From the NCBI GenBank assembly GCA_035301985.1, contig DATGTE010000052.1:1-33418 (forward strand): DNA of 33,418 nucleotides, in the 5' to 3' direction. Both the position numbers and the translations under genes were made by a program. Source of the stretch: DASUXY01 sp035301985. Its GTDB lineage: Bacteria; Bacillota; Bacilli; Bacillales; Amphibacillaceae. The notes below the pieces were generated by a model. That model was not told the origin of the DNA, did no database searches, and saw nothing but the letters and a program-made list of their open reading frames with translations. Below, piece by piece: positions 7,764-16,116 of the stretch. How positions within the stretch are numbered: the first letter of the stretch is position 1; every line of letters begins with the position of its first letter.

Positions 7764-8489
7764 GTGAAAGTTATCAAGGTTGACGACTATGAGGAAATGA
7801 GTGAAAAAGCTTGTATATGGTTTATGGAAAGACTTGTCCATTTAGAAAGTCCCGTTTTAGGTTTGGCTACCGGTTCAACGCCAGAAGGGCTTTATGAATG
7901 TTTAATTGAACAGCATAAACGCGGGAAAATATCTTTTGAAAAGGCAACGACATTTAATCTCGATGAGTATGTCGGTTTAGCGACAGACCATCCGAATAGC
8001 TATAATCATTACATGTATGAAAAATTGTTTCGCCATATCGATATTCAAGCAGACCAGGCACACCTTCCTAATGGTTTAGCCAAAGATTTGGATAAGGAAT
8101 GTCGGGACTATGAACAATTGATTGCACAAGTGAATAATATTGATATTCAACTATTAGGTTTAGGTGTCAATGGTCATATCGCTTTTAATGAGCCGGGAAC
8201 TTCATTCAACAGTCGGACACATGTCATTGAGTTAGATGAAGCGACACGGCGTTCGAATGCACGTTTTTTTGATCGCATGGATCAAGTTCCTACACAGGCT
8301 ATTACGATGGGTATTGAAACGATTATGGAAAGTAAAGAAATTATTATGCTCGTATCAGGCGAGAACAAAGCGGATGCTCTTGCTCGCGTAATTAACGGAA
8401 CAGTAACAGAAGATTGTCCTGCTTCGGTTTTGCAAAGACATTCCGATGTGACAATTATTGCCGACCGAGCGGCCTTGTCAAAAGCATAG
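7764..8489 (+). CDS. nagB: Glucosamine-6-phosphate deaminase
   Basis: Converts glucosamine-6-phosphate to fructose-6-phosphate and ammonia, feeding glycolysis after NagA. The protein shows the family motifs LGLATGSTPEGLY (about residues 32-44), NLDEYVGL (catalytic Asp region), LLGLGVNGHIAFNEPG and SRTHV. With about 241 residues it is a normal Bacillus-type NagB without the C-terminal allosteric extension of E. coli. The start is not certain: AAGGAGGA (7747-7754) precedes ATG 7755, ATG 7758 and GTG 7764. The GTG best matches the family N-terminus (MKVIKV) and an ordinary spacing. No nagR gene follows, unlike in B. subtilis. Confidence 0.92.
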   Translation: MKVIKVDDYEEMSEKACIWFMERLVHLESPVLGLATGSTPEGLYECLIEQHKRGKISFEKATTFNLDEYVGLATDHPNSYNHYMYEKLFRHIDIQADQAHLPNGLAKDLDKECRDYEQLIAQVNNIDIQLLGLGVNGHIAFNEPGTSFNSRTHVIELDEATRRSNARFFDRMDQVPTQAITMGIETIMESKEIIMLVSGENKADALARVINGTVTEDCPASVLQRHSDVTIIADRAALSKA

Positions 8490-8702
8490 CCCTCAATTGC
8501 ATGGATGTTACTTTTCTAATATGTGTGGTTTGTTTATTTCTTTTTTAAATGTACCGTGAGATCTTCAGAAAACAGTTTATAACGAATTGTTTAGCATACG
8601 TAACGAGTAATCCGACATGCTTATTATATAAATATAAACATGAAAGTAAGCTCGGGACATAAGTTGAGAATGAATCGATTCTAGATTCAATCATAAAAAG
8701 AG

Positions 8703-8750
8703 AACCGCATGAAATCAAGGTTTTAAAAGTGGATTTCATGCGGTTTATTC
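8703..8750. terminator. Bidirectional terminator between nagB and yvyE
   Basis: A perfect 14-bp stem, AACCGCATGAAATC (8703-8716) with GATTTCATGCGGTT (8732-8745), encloses a 15-nt loop. The minus-strand copy continues into TCTCTTTTTATG, a good T-tract for yvyE. The plus-strand copy continues into TATTCATATT, which may serve nagB. Confidence 0.8.
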
Positions 8751-8772
8751 ATATTAAAAAATTGTCCCAGCC

Positions 8773-9420
8773 CTACGTAGTCGAGGGTACATCGCTTTCA
8801 ACGTACGATGTATCTATTTCTTTTATCGTCACTTGATCACTTGTTAAGTCGACGAGCCAATCGCAAAACGCTTGTTCTTCACCTACTTTTACATACACAA
8901 TGAGCTCTACAGTGTCCAAGTAATGAATGGTTTGTAAGATATGTTCCGACTGCCGCAATTCATTTTCTAGCTTTCCTAATTGTGTATAATCTACCGTAAC
9001 TGAAAAGCCTTGCATAAGTTGTCTTTTAACGATGCCTGTTGTCCGAATGGCTTGTGCCGTCGTATTTGAGTAAGCACGAATTAATCCACCCGCCCCAAGC
9101 TTTATTCCACCAAAATATCGTGTTACTACAACTGCAGTATCCTTTAACTTTTTCTTCTTCAAAACTTCCAACATAGGAATTCCTGCTGTACCACTTGGCT
9201 CTCCATCATCATTCGCTTTTTGAATTTCATCATGTTCACCAATGATGTATGCAGAACAATTATGGGTTGCATCATGGTGTTTCTTTTTGATGTCTTGAAT
9301 AAAATCAATTGCCTCCTGCTCGGTCTCGACACGGCGTACATATCCGATAAATCGAGATTTTTGAATGATCACTTCATCTGAACCTTCTCTTTTTACCGTC
9401 AAATAACTCGTTAATGCCAT
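8773..9420 (-). CDS. yvyE: IMPACT/YigZ family protein YvyE
   Basis: A 215-residue cytosolic protein of the UPF0029/IMPACT (YigZ) family. The N-terminal domain carries the hallmark phrases KSRFIGYV (21-28), HNCSAYIIG (about 53-61), NDDGEPSGTAG (about 70-80) and TRYFGGIKLGAGGLIRAY (about 100-117). The C-terminal part fits the DUF1949 ferredoxin-like domain. Related eukaryotic IMPACT proteins influence GCN2 signalling, but the bacterial role is not established. ATG follows AGGGGA by about eight bases. It is divergent from degS, exactly as in B. subtilis, which supports the orthology. Confidence 0.9.
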   Translation of the reverse strand: MALTSYLTVKREGSDEVIIQKSRFIGYVRRVETEQEAIDFIQDIKKKHHDATHNCSAYIIGEHDEIQKANDDGEPSGTAGIPMLEVLKKKKLKDTAVVVTRYFGGIKLGAGGLIRAYSNTTAQAIRTTGIVKRQLMQGFSVTVDYTQLGKLENELRQSEHILQTIHYLDTVELIVYVKVGEEQAFCDWLVDLTSDQVTIKEIDTSYVESDVPSTT

Positions 9421-9694
9421 AATTTATTCCCCTAACCGAATAATATAGTATATAATGGTAGGTACCAAAAGGTTATTTTTCCATTTTTAACCTAAATGTA
9501 CGTCACTAAAATGATGATTTTATCGTAAAATGAGGTATTTTTAGGCTATGCTTGACTTCGGTTTTCATGGTGAAGAGTAATCGCTACAAAATGCCTACAA
9601 ATTTATTTACAAAGGGATGGTTAACTGAGCCTAAAGCCCCTATATAAAAATGTACTACCTTCGTATAATTATAACATAGGTTGGTGTATAATGA

Positions 9695-10834
9695 ATGATA
9701 ATGGAGACTAAGGAGAAAGCATTGGAAACAATTATTGATGAAATGGTCGATGTTGTGGAAAATAGTAAGGATGAAATCTTTCATATAAGTGAAGAAGCAC
9801 GTTCCGAACATGAGCAACTTAAAAAGGAATTAAAGGATACGCGAGAAAAGGTTCATCTCCATAATGAATATGGTGATCAACTAGAGAGGAAAGTAAAGTT
9901 TTCAAGACAACAACTCGCCAAAGTAAGTAAACATTTTGATCGCTATAAAGAAAATGAAATACGCGAAGTTTATGAACAAACACATGACCTGCAAACAAAG
10001 TTAGCCATGCTTCGTCATAAGGAAAAAATACTCCGTGAAAAGCGCGATGATTTAGAAAATAGGTTAATTGACTTAGAGCAGTTAATCATACGAGCGCAGG
10101 GCTTAGCGAATAAAATTAGCGTCGTTCTTAACTATTTAAATGATGATATTCGAAGTGTCAATGATTTTTTAGAAGAGGCAAAGGAAAAACACGAATTCGG
10201 GCTAAAAATTATTCAAGCCCAAGAGGAAGAACGAAAAAAAATATCGAGGGAAATACACGACGGTCCTGCTCAAATGTTAGCCAATATTTTATTGCGTTCA
10301 GAGCTTGTGGACCGTACGTTTCGTGAAGGCAGTAAAGAAGATGGAATGGCAGAAATTAAGAGTCTTCGAGAAATGGTCCGCACTTCATTATATGAGGTAA
10401 GACGCATTATTTATGACCTGCGTCCGATGGCGTTGGACGACTTAGGGTTACTTCCGACAATTAAGAGATATGTTAAAACAATTTCCGAATATAGCCAAAT
10501 TGATATACAATTCACTTCAACAGGTGAAGATAGACGATTGAATCAAAATTATGAAGTAGCTTTTTTTCGACTTATTCAAGAAGGTGTACAAAATGCGATT
10601 AAACATGCAGAAGCATCAAAAATCCACGTGAATTTAGAGGTTGGCAAGGAATATTTAACGATGGTTGTAAAAGATAACGGTGTTGGCTTTGATCCTAAAG
10701 AAAAGCCGAACCATTCTTTTGGTTTAATTGGCATGAGAGAACGCGTGGAGATGTTTGATGGGAAAATGACAATTGATACTGCACCTGGAAAAGGGACGCG
10801 AATTATGATTCAAGTTCCTTATCATCTAAATTAG
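9695..10834 (+). CDS. degS: Sensor histidine kinase DegS
   Basis: Cytosolic kinase of the DegS-DegU two-component system controlling exoenzymes, competence, biofilm and motility in Bacillus. The N-terminal 160 residues are the DegS sensor domain, largely coiled coil. A HisKA_3 domain contains the phospho-acceptor in SREIHDGPAQML (His188; His189 in B. subtilis). The HATPase region shows the N box EGVQNAIKHAEA, G1 DNGVGFD and SFGLIGMRERV. Length (379) is normal and no membrane segment is present. The start is uncertain: ATG 9695 gives the family length but has a poor ribosome binding site, while TTG 9722 lies six bases after AAGGAG (9711-9716). It forms an operon with degU after about 120 bases. 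Confidence 0.93.
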   Translation: MIMETKEKALETIIDEMVDVVENSKDEIFHISEEARSEHEQLKKELKDTREKVHLHNEYGDQLERKVKFSRQQLAKVSKHFDRYKENEIREVYEQTHDLQTKLAMLRHKEKILREKRDDLENRLIDLEQLIIRAQGLANKISVVLNYLNDDIRSVNDFLEEAKEKHEFGLKIIQAQEEERKKISREIHDGPAQMLANILLRSELVDRTFREGSKEDGMAEIKSLREMVRTSLYEVRRIIYDLRPMALDDLGLLPTIKRYVKTISEYSQIDIQFTSTGEDRRLNQNYEVAFFRLIQEGVQNAIKHAEASKIHVNLEVGKEYLTMVVKDNGVGFDPKEKPNHSFGLIGMRERVEMFDGKMTIDTAPGKGTRIMIQVPYHLN

Positions 10835-10956
10835 CCAAATCTTGTCCATTTTTATAGATCTACTATCGATTAAAGAAATAGATATGAGAGCTTTCATTCA
10901 ATCTACCACTTAAGCATAATAGGAATTTGACAATAAGAATGGGAAGTGAGGAGCAA

Positions 10957-11652
10957 ATGTTGAAAGAGAATCAAACGATAGATATTATTTTGATTGATGA
11001 CCACAAGCTATTTCGAGAAGGGGTCAAACGAATTTTAGAGTTTGAACCAATGTTTCATGTCGTCGCTGAAGGGGATGATGGAAGTGAAGTCGGAGAACTT
11101 GTCGAGGAGCATCATCCGGACATCGTGTTGATGGATATTAACATGCCGCATATGAATGGTGTTCAGGCAACTGTCGAATTATTACAGCGCTTTCCGCAAA
11201 CGAAGGTGATTATCTTATCGATTCACGATGATGAAAGTTATGTGACGCATGCGTTAAAAACGGGTGCACAAGGCTATTTATTGAAAGAAATGGATTCCGA
11301 TTCTTTAATTGAGGCTATTAAAGTGGTCTACAATGGGGGGTCTTATTTACATCCTAAAATCACCCATAACTTAGTCGATGAATATCGTAGATTAGCAGAA
11401 AAGAATGTGAACAGAGTGGCGGATGGGCAAGTCGAATACGAAAAACCCCTTCATTTGCTGACAAAGCGGGAGTGTGAAGTTTTGCAACTGTTAGCAGATG
11501 GGAAAAGCAATCGTGCGGTAGCAGATGCACTATATATTAGTGAAAAAACGGTCAAAAACCATGTGAGTAATATTTTACAGAAGATGAATGTAAAGGATCG
11601 AACGCAAGCTGTCGTTTCAGCAATCAAAAAAGGTTGGGTCGATGTATTATAA
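10957..11652 (+). CDS. degU: Response regulator DegU
   Basis: Transcription factor phosphorylated by DegS. The receiver domain has the acidic pair IDDHKLFREG, the phospho-acceptor in DIVLMDINMP (Asp60), the switch residue in ILSIHDD and the conserved Lys in YLLKEMD. A C-terminal LuxR/NarL-type helix-turn-helix follows: LTKRECEVLQLLADGKSN and ISEKTVKNHVSNILQKM. AGGAG (10949-10953) precedes both ATG 10957 and the adjacent TTG 10960; an upstream in-frame TTG at 10927 lacks a binding site. The 100-base gap to degS contains CATAAT at about 10915, which could be part of a separate degU promoter of the kind known in B. subtilis. Confidence 0.95.
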   Translation: MLKENQTIDIILIDDHKLFREGVKRILEFEPMFHVVAEGDDGSEVGELVEEHHPDIVLMDINMPHMNGVQATVELLQRFPQTKVIILSIHDDESYVTHALKTGAQGYLLKEMDSDSLIEAIKVVYNGGSYLHPKITHNLVDEYRRLAEKNVNRVADGQVEYEKPLHLLTKRECEVLQLLADGKSNRAVADALYISEKTVKNHVSNILQKMNVKDRTQAVVSAIKKGWVDVL

Positions 11653-11711
11653 TTTGAACGTATTTATTTTATATGGTTGATTAGAGAAAGCATGCTTTTT
11701 TTATCGTATAA

Positions 11712-11739
11712 AACTCTGATACAAATTCGTGTCAGAGTT
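11712..11739 (+). terminator. Hairpin after degU, probable terminator without a strong T-tract
   Basis: AACTCTGATAC (11712-11722) pairs with GTGTCAGAGTT (11729-11739), an 11-bp stem with one G.U pair and a 6-nt loop. It is followed by ACCTTG rather than a T-run, so termination may be weak. A palindrome with T-run, AAAGCATGCTTTTTTT (about 11687-11702), lies just upstream. Confidence 0.45.
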
Positions 11740-11894
11740 ACCTTGAAGTGATTGGCGAAACCGTATTGAATACTGCCCAAAGATATAAAGTACCTCTCTC
11801 ACAACTCATTATGTTTGAGAACACTTCTAACGTCTGCCTCCATCCATATCATTTTGTGCTTCATGACACACATCCCGTGAAATTTGCAATTTAA
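11712..11894 (+). pseudogene. LysM-like remnant
   Basis: An open frame bounded by TAA at 11709 and TAA at 11892. Its translation has the run of a LysM peptidoglycan-binding module: a Tyr five residues before GETV, then AQRYKVPLSQLI and an Asn, ending with LHPYHFVLH where LysM has its closing beta-strand. The only start-like codon is GTG 11748, inside the module and without a ribosome binding site, and the upstream part of the frame overlaps a hairpin. It is best read as a decayed piece of a cell-wall-binding protein gene. The similarity is judged by eye and could be chance. Confidence 0.3.
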
Positions 11895-11989
11895 ATCATG
11901 ATGCATTTTTAATTTTCTTCATGTAAAATAATAGAAGCGGACTGAATATGGACCGATTTTTACATTTGAAATTAAGGGAGAGATCATAG

Positions 11990-12832
11990 ATGAAGGTTGC
12001 TGTGATGACTGATAGCACCGCGTATATACCAAAGTCGATTCGCGAAAAGCTTTCCATTCATATGGTGCCGCTTAATGTCGTCTTTGATGAGGAGTCTTAT
12101 CGGGAAGAGATGGATCTGACAACTGCTGAATTTTATCATAAAGTGAGACAATCCAAAAAATTACCGAAAACATCACAACCATCGATTGGGCTCATCACTG
12201 AAAAATTGATAGCGCTAAAAAAAGACTACGATGCTGTTATTTCTATACATTTATCCAGTGGTATTAGTGGTACATACCAATCTATCATTAGCGCTAGTGA
12301 AATGGTGCAAGGAATCGATGTCTATCCGTATGACTCTGAACTGAGCTGTATGGGACAAGGGTTTTATGTTCTCGAGGCTGCTGAGATGGCCCAGAAAAAT
12401 AAAACACCACAGGAAATCATTCGACGTCTTGATGAAATGAAACAAAGCATTCGTGCTTATTTCATGGTTGATGACTTAAGCCATTTACAACGGGGTGGGC
12501 GTCTCAACAGTGCACAGGCCATTGTCGGTAGCTTGTTGCGTGTAAAACCCGTTTTACACTTTGTGGACAAGGTCATCGTTCCGTTCGAGAAGATTCGAAC
12601 GAAGAAAAAAGCGTTGAATCGAATCATCGGTTTGTTAGAAGAAGATATTGCAAAAGGGAAAGATTTGAAAGTCGTCTTTATTCATGCAAATCGAGAGCAA
12701 GCTGCTATCGATTTAAAAGAAAGAGTCCTTGCCAAGCACCCGTCATTAGATGCGATGATCAGTTATTTTGGCCCTGTGATTGGGACGCATTTAGGAGAAG
12801 GATCACTCGGAGTTTGCTGGTATGAAAAATAA
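11990..12832 (+). CDS. degV: DegV family fatty-acid-binding protein
   Basis: DegV (YviA) family protein, related to FakB fatty-acid-binding subunits that present acyl chains to the FakA kinase. The 280-residue sequence has the family phrases VMTDSTAYIP (5-14), TSQPSIG, HLSSGISGTYQSI, DDLSHLQRGGRLNSAQA and the terminal GPVIGTHLGEGSLGVCWY. The name comes from its position beside degSU and no regulatory role is established. ATG follows GGGAG (AAGGGAGAGATCATAG). It is separated from degU by 337 bases and a hairpin, so it is probably a separate transcript. An inverted repeat follows the stop. Confidence 0.92.
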   Translation: MKVAVMTDSTAYIPKSIREKLSIHMVPLNVVFDEESYREEMDLTTAEFYHKVRQSKKLPKTSQPSIGLITEKLIALKKDYDAVISIHLSSGISGTYQSIISASEMVQGIDVYPYDSELSCMGQGFYVLEAAEMAQKNKTPQEIIRRLDEMKQSIRAYFMVDDLSHLQRGGRLNSAQAIVGSLLRVKPVLHFVDKVIVPFEKIRTKKKALNRIIGLLEEDIAKGKDLKVVFIHANREQAAIDLKERVLAKHPSLDAMISYFGPVIGTHLGEGSLGVCWYEK

Positions 12833-12853
12833 TCTTCTTGAGATCTGTTTCAT

Positions 12854-12899
12854 ATCATTCAGACTACCAAAACTTGAATCGATTGGTAGTCTGTATGAT
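12854..12899 (+). terminator. Long hairpin between degV and comFA
   Basis: The arms 12854-12870 and 12883-12899 are complementary over 17 positions with one mismatch, around a 12-nt loop; the core is AGACTACCAA/TTGGTAGTCT. No T-tract follows on either strand, so it is either an imperfect terminator of degV or an mRNA 3'-end protective structure. Confidence 0.5.
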
Positions 12900-13062
12900 T
12901 GATGAACCCTTTTACAAGTATATGATTTTACTTCACATAAGTCTTCAACCCCCATGACTGACGATCCTTTGATAAATATGGACACCCCCTTCATAATCTG
13001 CTTTCTTTCGCCATGTTTCATCATCTTACTTTCCAAATAACGATAAGAAGGAGAATGTAAAC

Positions 13063-14499
13063 ATGATCCCCTCTACATTGAAAATTGCCCCCGAGATCAT
13101 TGCTGAACCTCGCCGATTATCCGTTTATTTTTCGGGAAAATTATTGTTGCGCCAAGAAATTCCCCTTGCTGAAGCAGACTTCCAACAGTTGCTTGTGAAT
13201 GGACAGTTTAGCGCGGTTCCTTCCATTTCGCAAACGTTGTTTTTGACGAAATGCCATCGCTGTGGCAATCGTAAACGCTCATTATTCGGCCACATACCTT
13301 GCCAAAGGTGTTATAAAACACATCTTTATTGCCGGAAATGCATTGAAATGGGACGTGTTTTGGCCTGTGAACCCCTTTATATTTGGACGGGTGCTAAACC
13401 AAAATGGGTTACCCATGAACAACCGTGTACGTGGGAAGGAAAACTTACCCATGTGCAGCAACATGCAGCCGACCGGATCGTTCAAGCGATTCAACATGAA
13501 GAATCACATCTCCTAATTTGGGCGGTATGTGGAGCCGGGAAAACAGAGATGCTTTTTCCAGGCATCACCGAAGCTCTTAACCAAGGCATGCGAATATGTA
13601 TTGCGACACCACGCGTGGATGTAGTCCGAGAGTTGTTACCACGTATGAAAAAAGCGTTTGCTACTGTTTTTATCCAAGGATTATATGGTGGGAGTGATGA
13701 TCAAGATGGAACCGCTCAGTTGATCATTGCAACAACTCATCAACTATTACGCTATAAGCAAGCGTTCGACGTTGTCATCATCGATGAAATCGATGCTTTT
13801 CCCTATCATGCAGATTCTTCGTTACCGTTTGCTTCCGAACGTGCCGTTAAAAAACGCGGTACGATGGTCTATTTAACAGCAACTCCAAGAAAAGAACATC
13901 GTTATCAAATGTTACGGAAAAAACTTCCACATATCTTCATTCCCCTTCGCTTCCATGGTCACCCATTACCTGTTCCATCCATGAAGATGTGTATATCTTT
14001 ACAAAAATATTTACGAAAAGGGATGCCTCCTAAAAGCTTTATAAAATGGTTACAACGAAGGAAACATCCAACTCGTCAACTATTGTTATTCGTCCCCACG
14101 ATTTCATTAGCTGAACAGTTACAGCAATCATTCGCTCTTCTTCTCAAACAAAATCAAATCGTACAACAACGAAGTGAAGTGCAGACGGTCCACTCCCAAG
14201 ACACTGAACGTGAAGAAAAGATTACCGCGTTTAGAGAAGGACAAATAACTGTTTTGTTGACAACGACGATCTTGGAACGTGGAGTTACTTTTCCATCGAT
14301 CGATGTCGCCGTGCTTGATGCGGGACATGATGTCTTTGATGAAGCTGCTCTAGTGCAAATTGCCGGAAGAGCGGGAAGAAGTGCTCAAGATCCTACAGGA
14401 GAGGTCGTCTTTATTCACGACGGTAAAACCGATGCAATGGTAGAAGCAGTACGCATGATTACGTTGATGAATAGACGGGGGAGGGGAATCGTTTCATGA
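13063..14499 (+). CDS. comFA: Competence DNA uptake helicase ComFA
   Basis: A DEAD-box-like ATPase at the inner face of the membrane that helps drive single-stranded DNA import during transformation. The 478-residue protein has a zinc-binding region with three CxxC pairs (Cys64/67, 80/83, 90/93), Walker A CGAGKT (156-161), the DEID box (241-244), TATP (272-275), and near the C-terminus the helicase motifs LERGVTFPS and AGRAGRS. Length and motifs fit B. subtilis ComFA (463). ATG lies nine bases after AAGGAG. No AAAA-N5-TTTT ComK box is obvious upstream. The stop overlaps the comFC start as ATGA. Confidence 0.94.
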   Translation: MIPSTLKIAPEIIAEPRRLSVYFSGKLLLRQEIPLAEADFQQLLVNGQFSAVPSISQTLFLTKCHRCGNRKRSLFGHIPCQRCYKTHLYCRKCIEMGRVLACEPLYIWTGAKPKWVTHEQPCTWEGKLTHVQQHAADRIVQAIQHEESHLLIWAVCGAGKTEMLFPGITEALNQGMRICIATPRVDVVRELLPRMKKAFATVFIQGLYGGSDDQDGTAQLIIATTHQLLRYKQAFDVVIIDEIDAFPYHADSSLPFASERAVKKRGTMVYLTATPRKEHRYQMLRKKLPHIFIPLRFHGHPLPVPSMKMCISLQKYLRKGMPPKSFIKWLQRRKHPTRQLLLFVPTISLAEQLQQSFALLLKQNQIVQQRSEVQTVHSQDTEREEKITAFREGQITVLLTTTILERGVTFPSIDVAVLDAGHDVFDEAALVQIAGRAGRSAQDPTGEVVFIHDGKTDAMVEAVRMITLMNRRGRGIVS

Positions 14500-15182
14500 A
14501 TTGCCTTTGGTGTCATCAAGACATCATCACGGAAATTGACTGGACAAATGTATTTTCTCCCCCACGGCGATCTGTACTATGCAGGAAATGTAGACAAGCG
14601 TTAAGTCCTTTAGAGGGACAACGATGCCATCGTTGTAGTCGTGCTTCCATATCATCAATTTGCTCAGATTGTAAATGGTGGACTGCATATACGCAAGGTT
14701 GTGATCCCCTCACATATAATCACTCTATTTTTAGTTATAATGGGCGCATGCAGGAGATGATCGCTCGATGGAAGTACCGTGGCGATTATCATTTAGGCTA
14801 TGCGTTTCAACAGCCGTTCACCCAAGCGTTTGCTAAGCAATTCTCTTTTATAAAAAAGAAACAAGCCGTTGTCATACCGATACCACTCAGTGCCGAACGG
14901 ACCATCGAACGTGGGTTTAATCAAGCGGATATGTTAGCTCATTTTTTAAAGGCCCCGAAAAGAAATATCTTGACCCGATTGCATACCGAAAAACAATCTA
15001 AAAAAGGACGTGCCGAACGGATTTTTGCCAAAAACCCCTTCAAATTGTTGGAAAGGGTGAACAAACCCGTTATTCTTATCGATGATATCTATACGACAGG
15101 TACGACCTTACGTCATGCAGCACAGCTATTAGTCAAGCACGGCTGTCCAGAAGTTTATTCATATACTTTAGTTCGGGGTTAA
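14496..15182 (+). CDS. comFC: ComF family phosphoribosyltransferase-like protein ComFC
   Basis: Late competence protein needed for efficient DNA uptake, thought to partner ComFA. The N-terminus has a zinc-ribbon-like set of cysteines (CLWC, CRKCR, CHRC, CSDC). The C-terminal half is a type I phosphoribosyltransferase fold with VVIPIPLSAERTIERGFNQA and the PRPP-binding loop VILIDDIYTTGTTL. The 228 residues are normal. The ATG overlaps the comFA stop codon, so translation is coupled. comFB, present between the two in B. subtilis, is absent, as in many relatives. Confidence 0.93.
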   Translation: MNCLWCHQDIITEIDWTNVFSPPRRSVLCRKCRQALSPLEGQRCHRCSRASISSICSDCKWWTAYTQGCDPLTYNHSIFSYNGRMQEMIARWKYRGDYHLGYAFQQPFTQAFAKQFSFIKKKQAVVIPIPLSAERTIERGFNQADMLAHFLKAPKRNILTRLHTEKQSKKGRAERIFAKNPFKLLERVNKPVILIDDIYTTGTTLRHAAQLLVKHGCPEVYSYTLVRG

Positions 15183-15409
15183 GAGATATGGTAAAATAAT
15201 TAAAGAATGATCTATGAAATTGGCAAACTGTTCAGGGAGTGAAGGATTGGGCTAAAAATAGTGTAATAAAACGTATCCATTGTTTTTTTGATATAAAGAA
15301 CTTATTTATGTAACAATCATTGTACATTGTTCCGATCTCGAAGAGTGTATATTTATTGTATATTTTCTACAGATTTTACCTGTGTTTATGTTTCAGAAAC
15401 GATAAATGA

Positions 15410-15435
15410 GTTTATGAAGGATTTTTAAAGGGAAA
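15410..15435 (+). promoter_or_regulatory. Candidate sigma-B promoter for hpf
   Basis: GTTTAT (15410-15415) and GGGAAA (15430-15435) are separated by 14 bases, close to the sigma-B consensus GTTTAA-N12-14-GGGTAT. In B. subtilis hpf (yvyD) is a known general-stress gene with a sigma-B promoter. A TATAAT at 15441-15446 lacks a matching -35. Confidence 0.5.
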
Positions 15436-15477
15436 CGTAGTATAATGAATGTATCATACACAAGGGAGGACATTTGT

Positions 15478-16029
15478 ATGAATTATATCATTCGTGGTGA
15501 AAATATTGAGGTAACGGAGGCTATACGTAATTACGTCGAAAAAAAGATAGATAAATTAAATAGGTATTTTGATACACCTCCAACCTCCGATGTCCATGTG
15601 AATCTTAAAGTTTATAATGATGAACAAAAAATTGAAGTGACGATTCCAATGCCTGGTCTCTTATTGCGGGGTGAAGAAGAGCATCCGGATTTATATGCAG
15701 CAATTGATTTAGTTGTTGATAAGTTAGAAAGACAAATCCGTAAACATAAAACAAAAGTCAATCGAAAGTTTCGACAGGAAGGATCTCCAAAACACATTTT
15801 TGCCGAACTAGAAAAAGAAGCAGCTAAAGAAGAAGAAGAGTCAGATGAAATTGAAATTGTTCGAACAAAAAGATTTAATTTAAAACCAATGGATTCAGAA
15901 GAGGCCGTTCTCCAGATGGATTTATTAGGACATGCTTTTTTCGTGTTCACGAATGCAGAATCTGGTGATACAAATGTTGTTTACCGCCGTAAAGATGGAA
16001 AATACGGACTGATTGAACCCCATATTTAA
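15478..16029 (+). CDS. hpf: Long-form ribosome hibernation promoting factor
   Basis: Binds the 30S decoding centre and dimerises ribosomes into inactive 100S particles in stationary phase or stress. The 183-residue protein has the N-terminal Hpf/YfiA domain (MNYIIRGENIEVTEAIRNYV onward, about 1-100), a charged Lys/Glu-rich linker (about 100-128) and the C-terminal dimerisation domain (about 129-183, with AVLQMDLLGHAFFVF and NVVYRRKDGKYGLIEP). ATG 15478 follows GGGAGG by eight bases; an upstream in-frame ATG at 15445 has no site. It is followed by a strong terminator, so the transcript is monocistronic. B. subtilis calls it YvyD. Confidence 0.95.
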   Translation: MNYIIRGENIEVTEAIRNYVEKKIDKLNRYFDTPPTSDVHVNLKVYNDEQKIEVTIPMPGLLLRGEEEHPDLYAAIDLVVDKLERQIRKHKTKVNRKFRQEGSPKHIFAELEKEAAKEEEESDEIEIVRTKRFNLKPMDSEEAVLQMDLLGHAFFVFTNAESGDTNVVYRRKDGKYGLIEPHI

Positions 16030-16071
16030 TTTACATCGGAAGAGGCAGGAGCAAAACTAGCTTCAAATAAT

Positions 16072-16116
16072 AAAAAAGGATTGAGTCAGCAAATTTTGTT
16101 GACCCAATCCTTTTTT
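16072..16116. terminator. Strong bidirectional terminator after hpf
   Basis: AAAAAAGGATTG (16072-16083) pairs with CAATCCTTTTTT (16105-16116), with GTCA/TGAC adding a further inner stem. The A-run and T-run allow termination on both strands. Confidence 0.85.

Noticed and set aside
12833..13062. A ComK box (AAAA-N5-TTTT) for comFA
   Set aside because: I searched the region by eye and found no pair of such boxes; competence control cannot be claimed from sequence here.
15612..15950. A 112-codon minus-strand frame inside hpf
   Set aside because: Ser-rich antisense shadow of hpf with no independent support.
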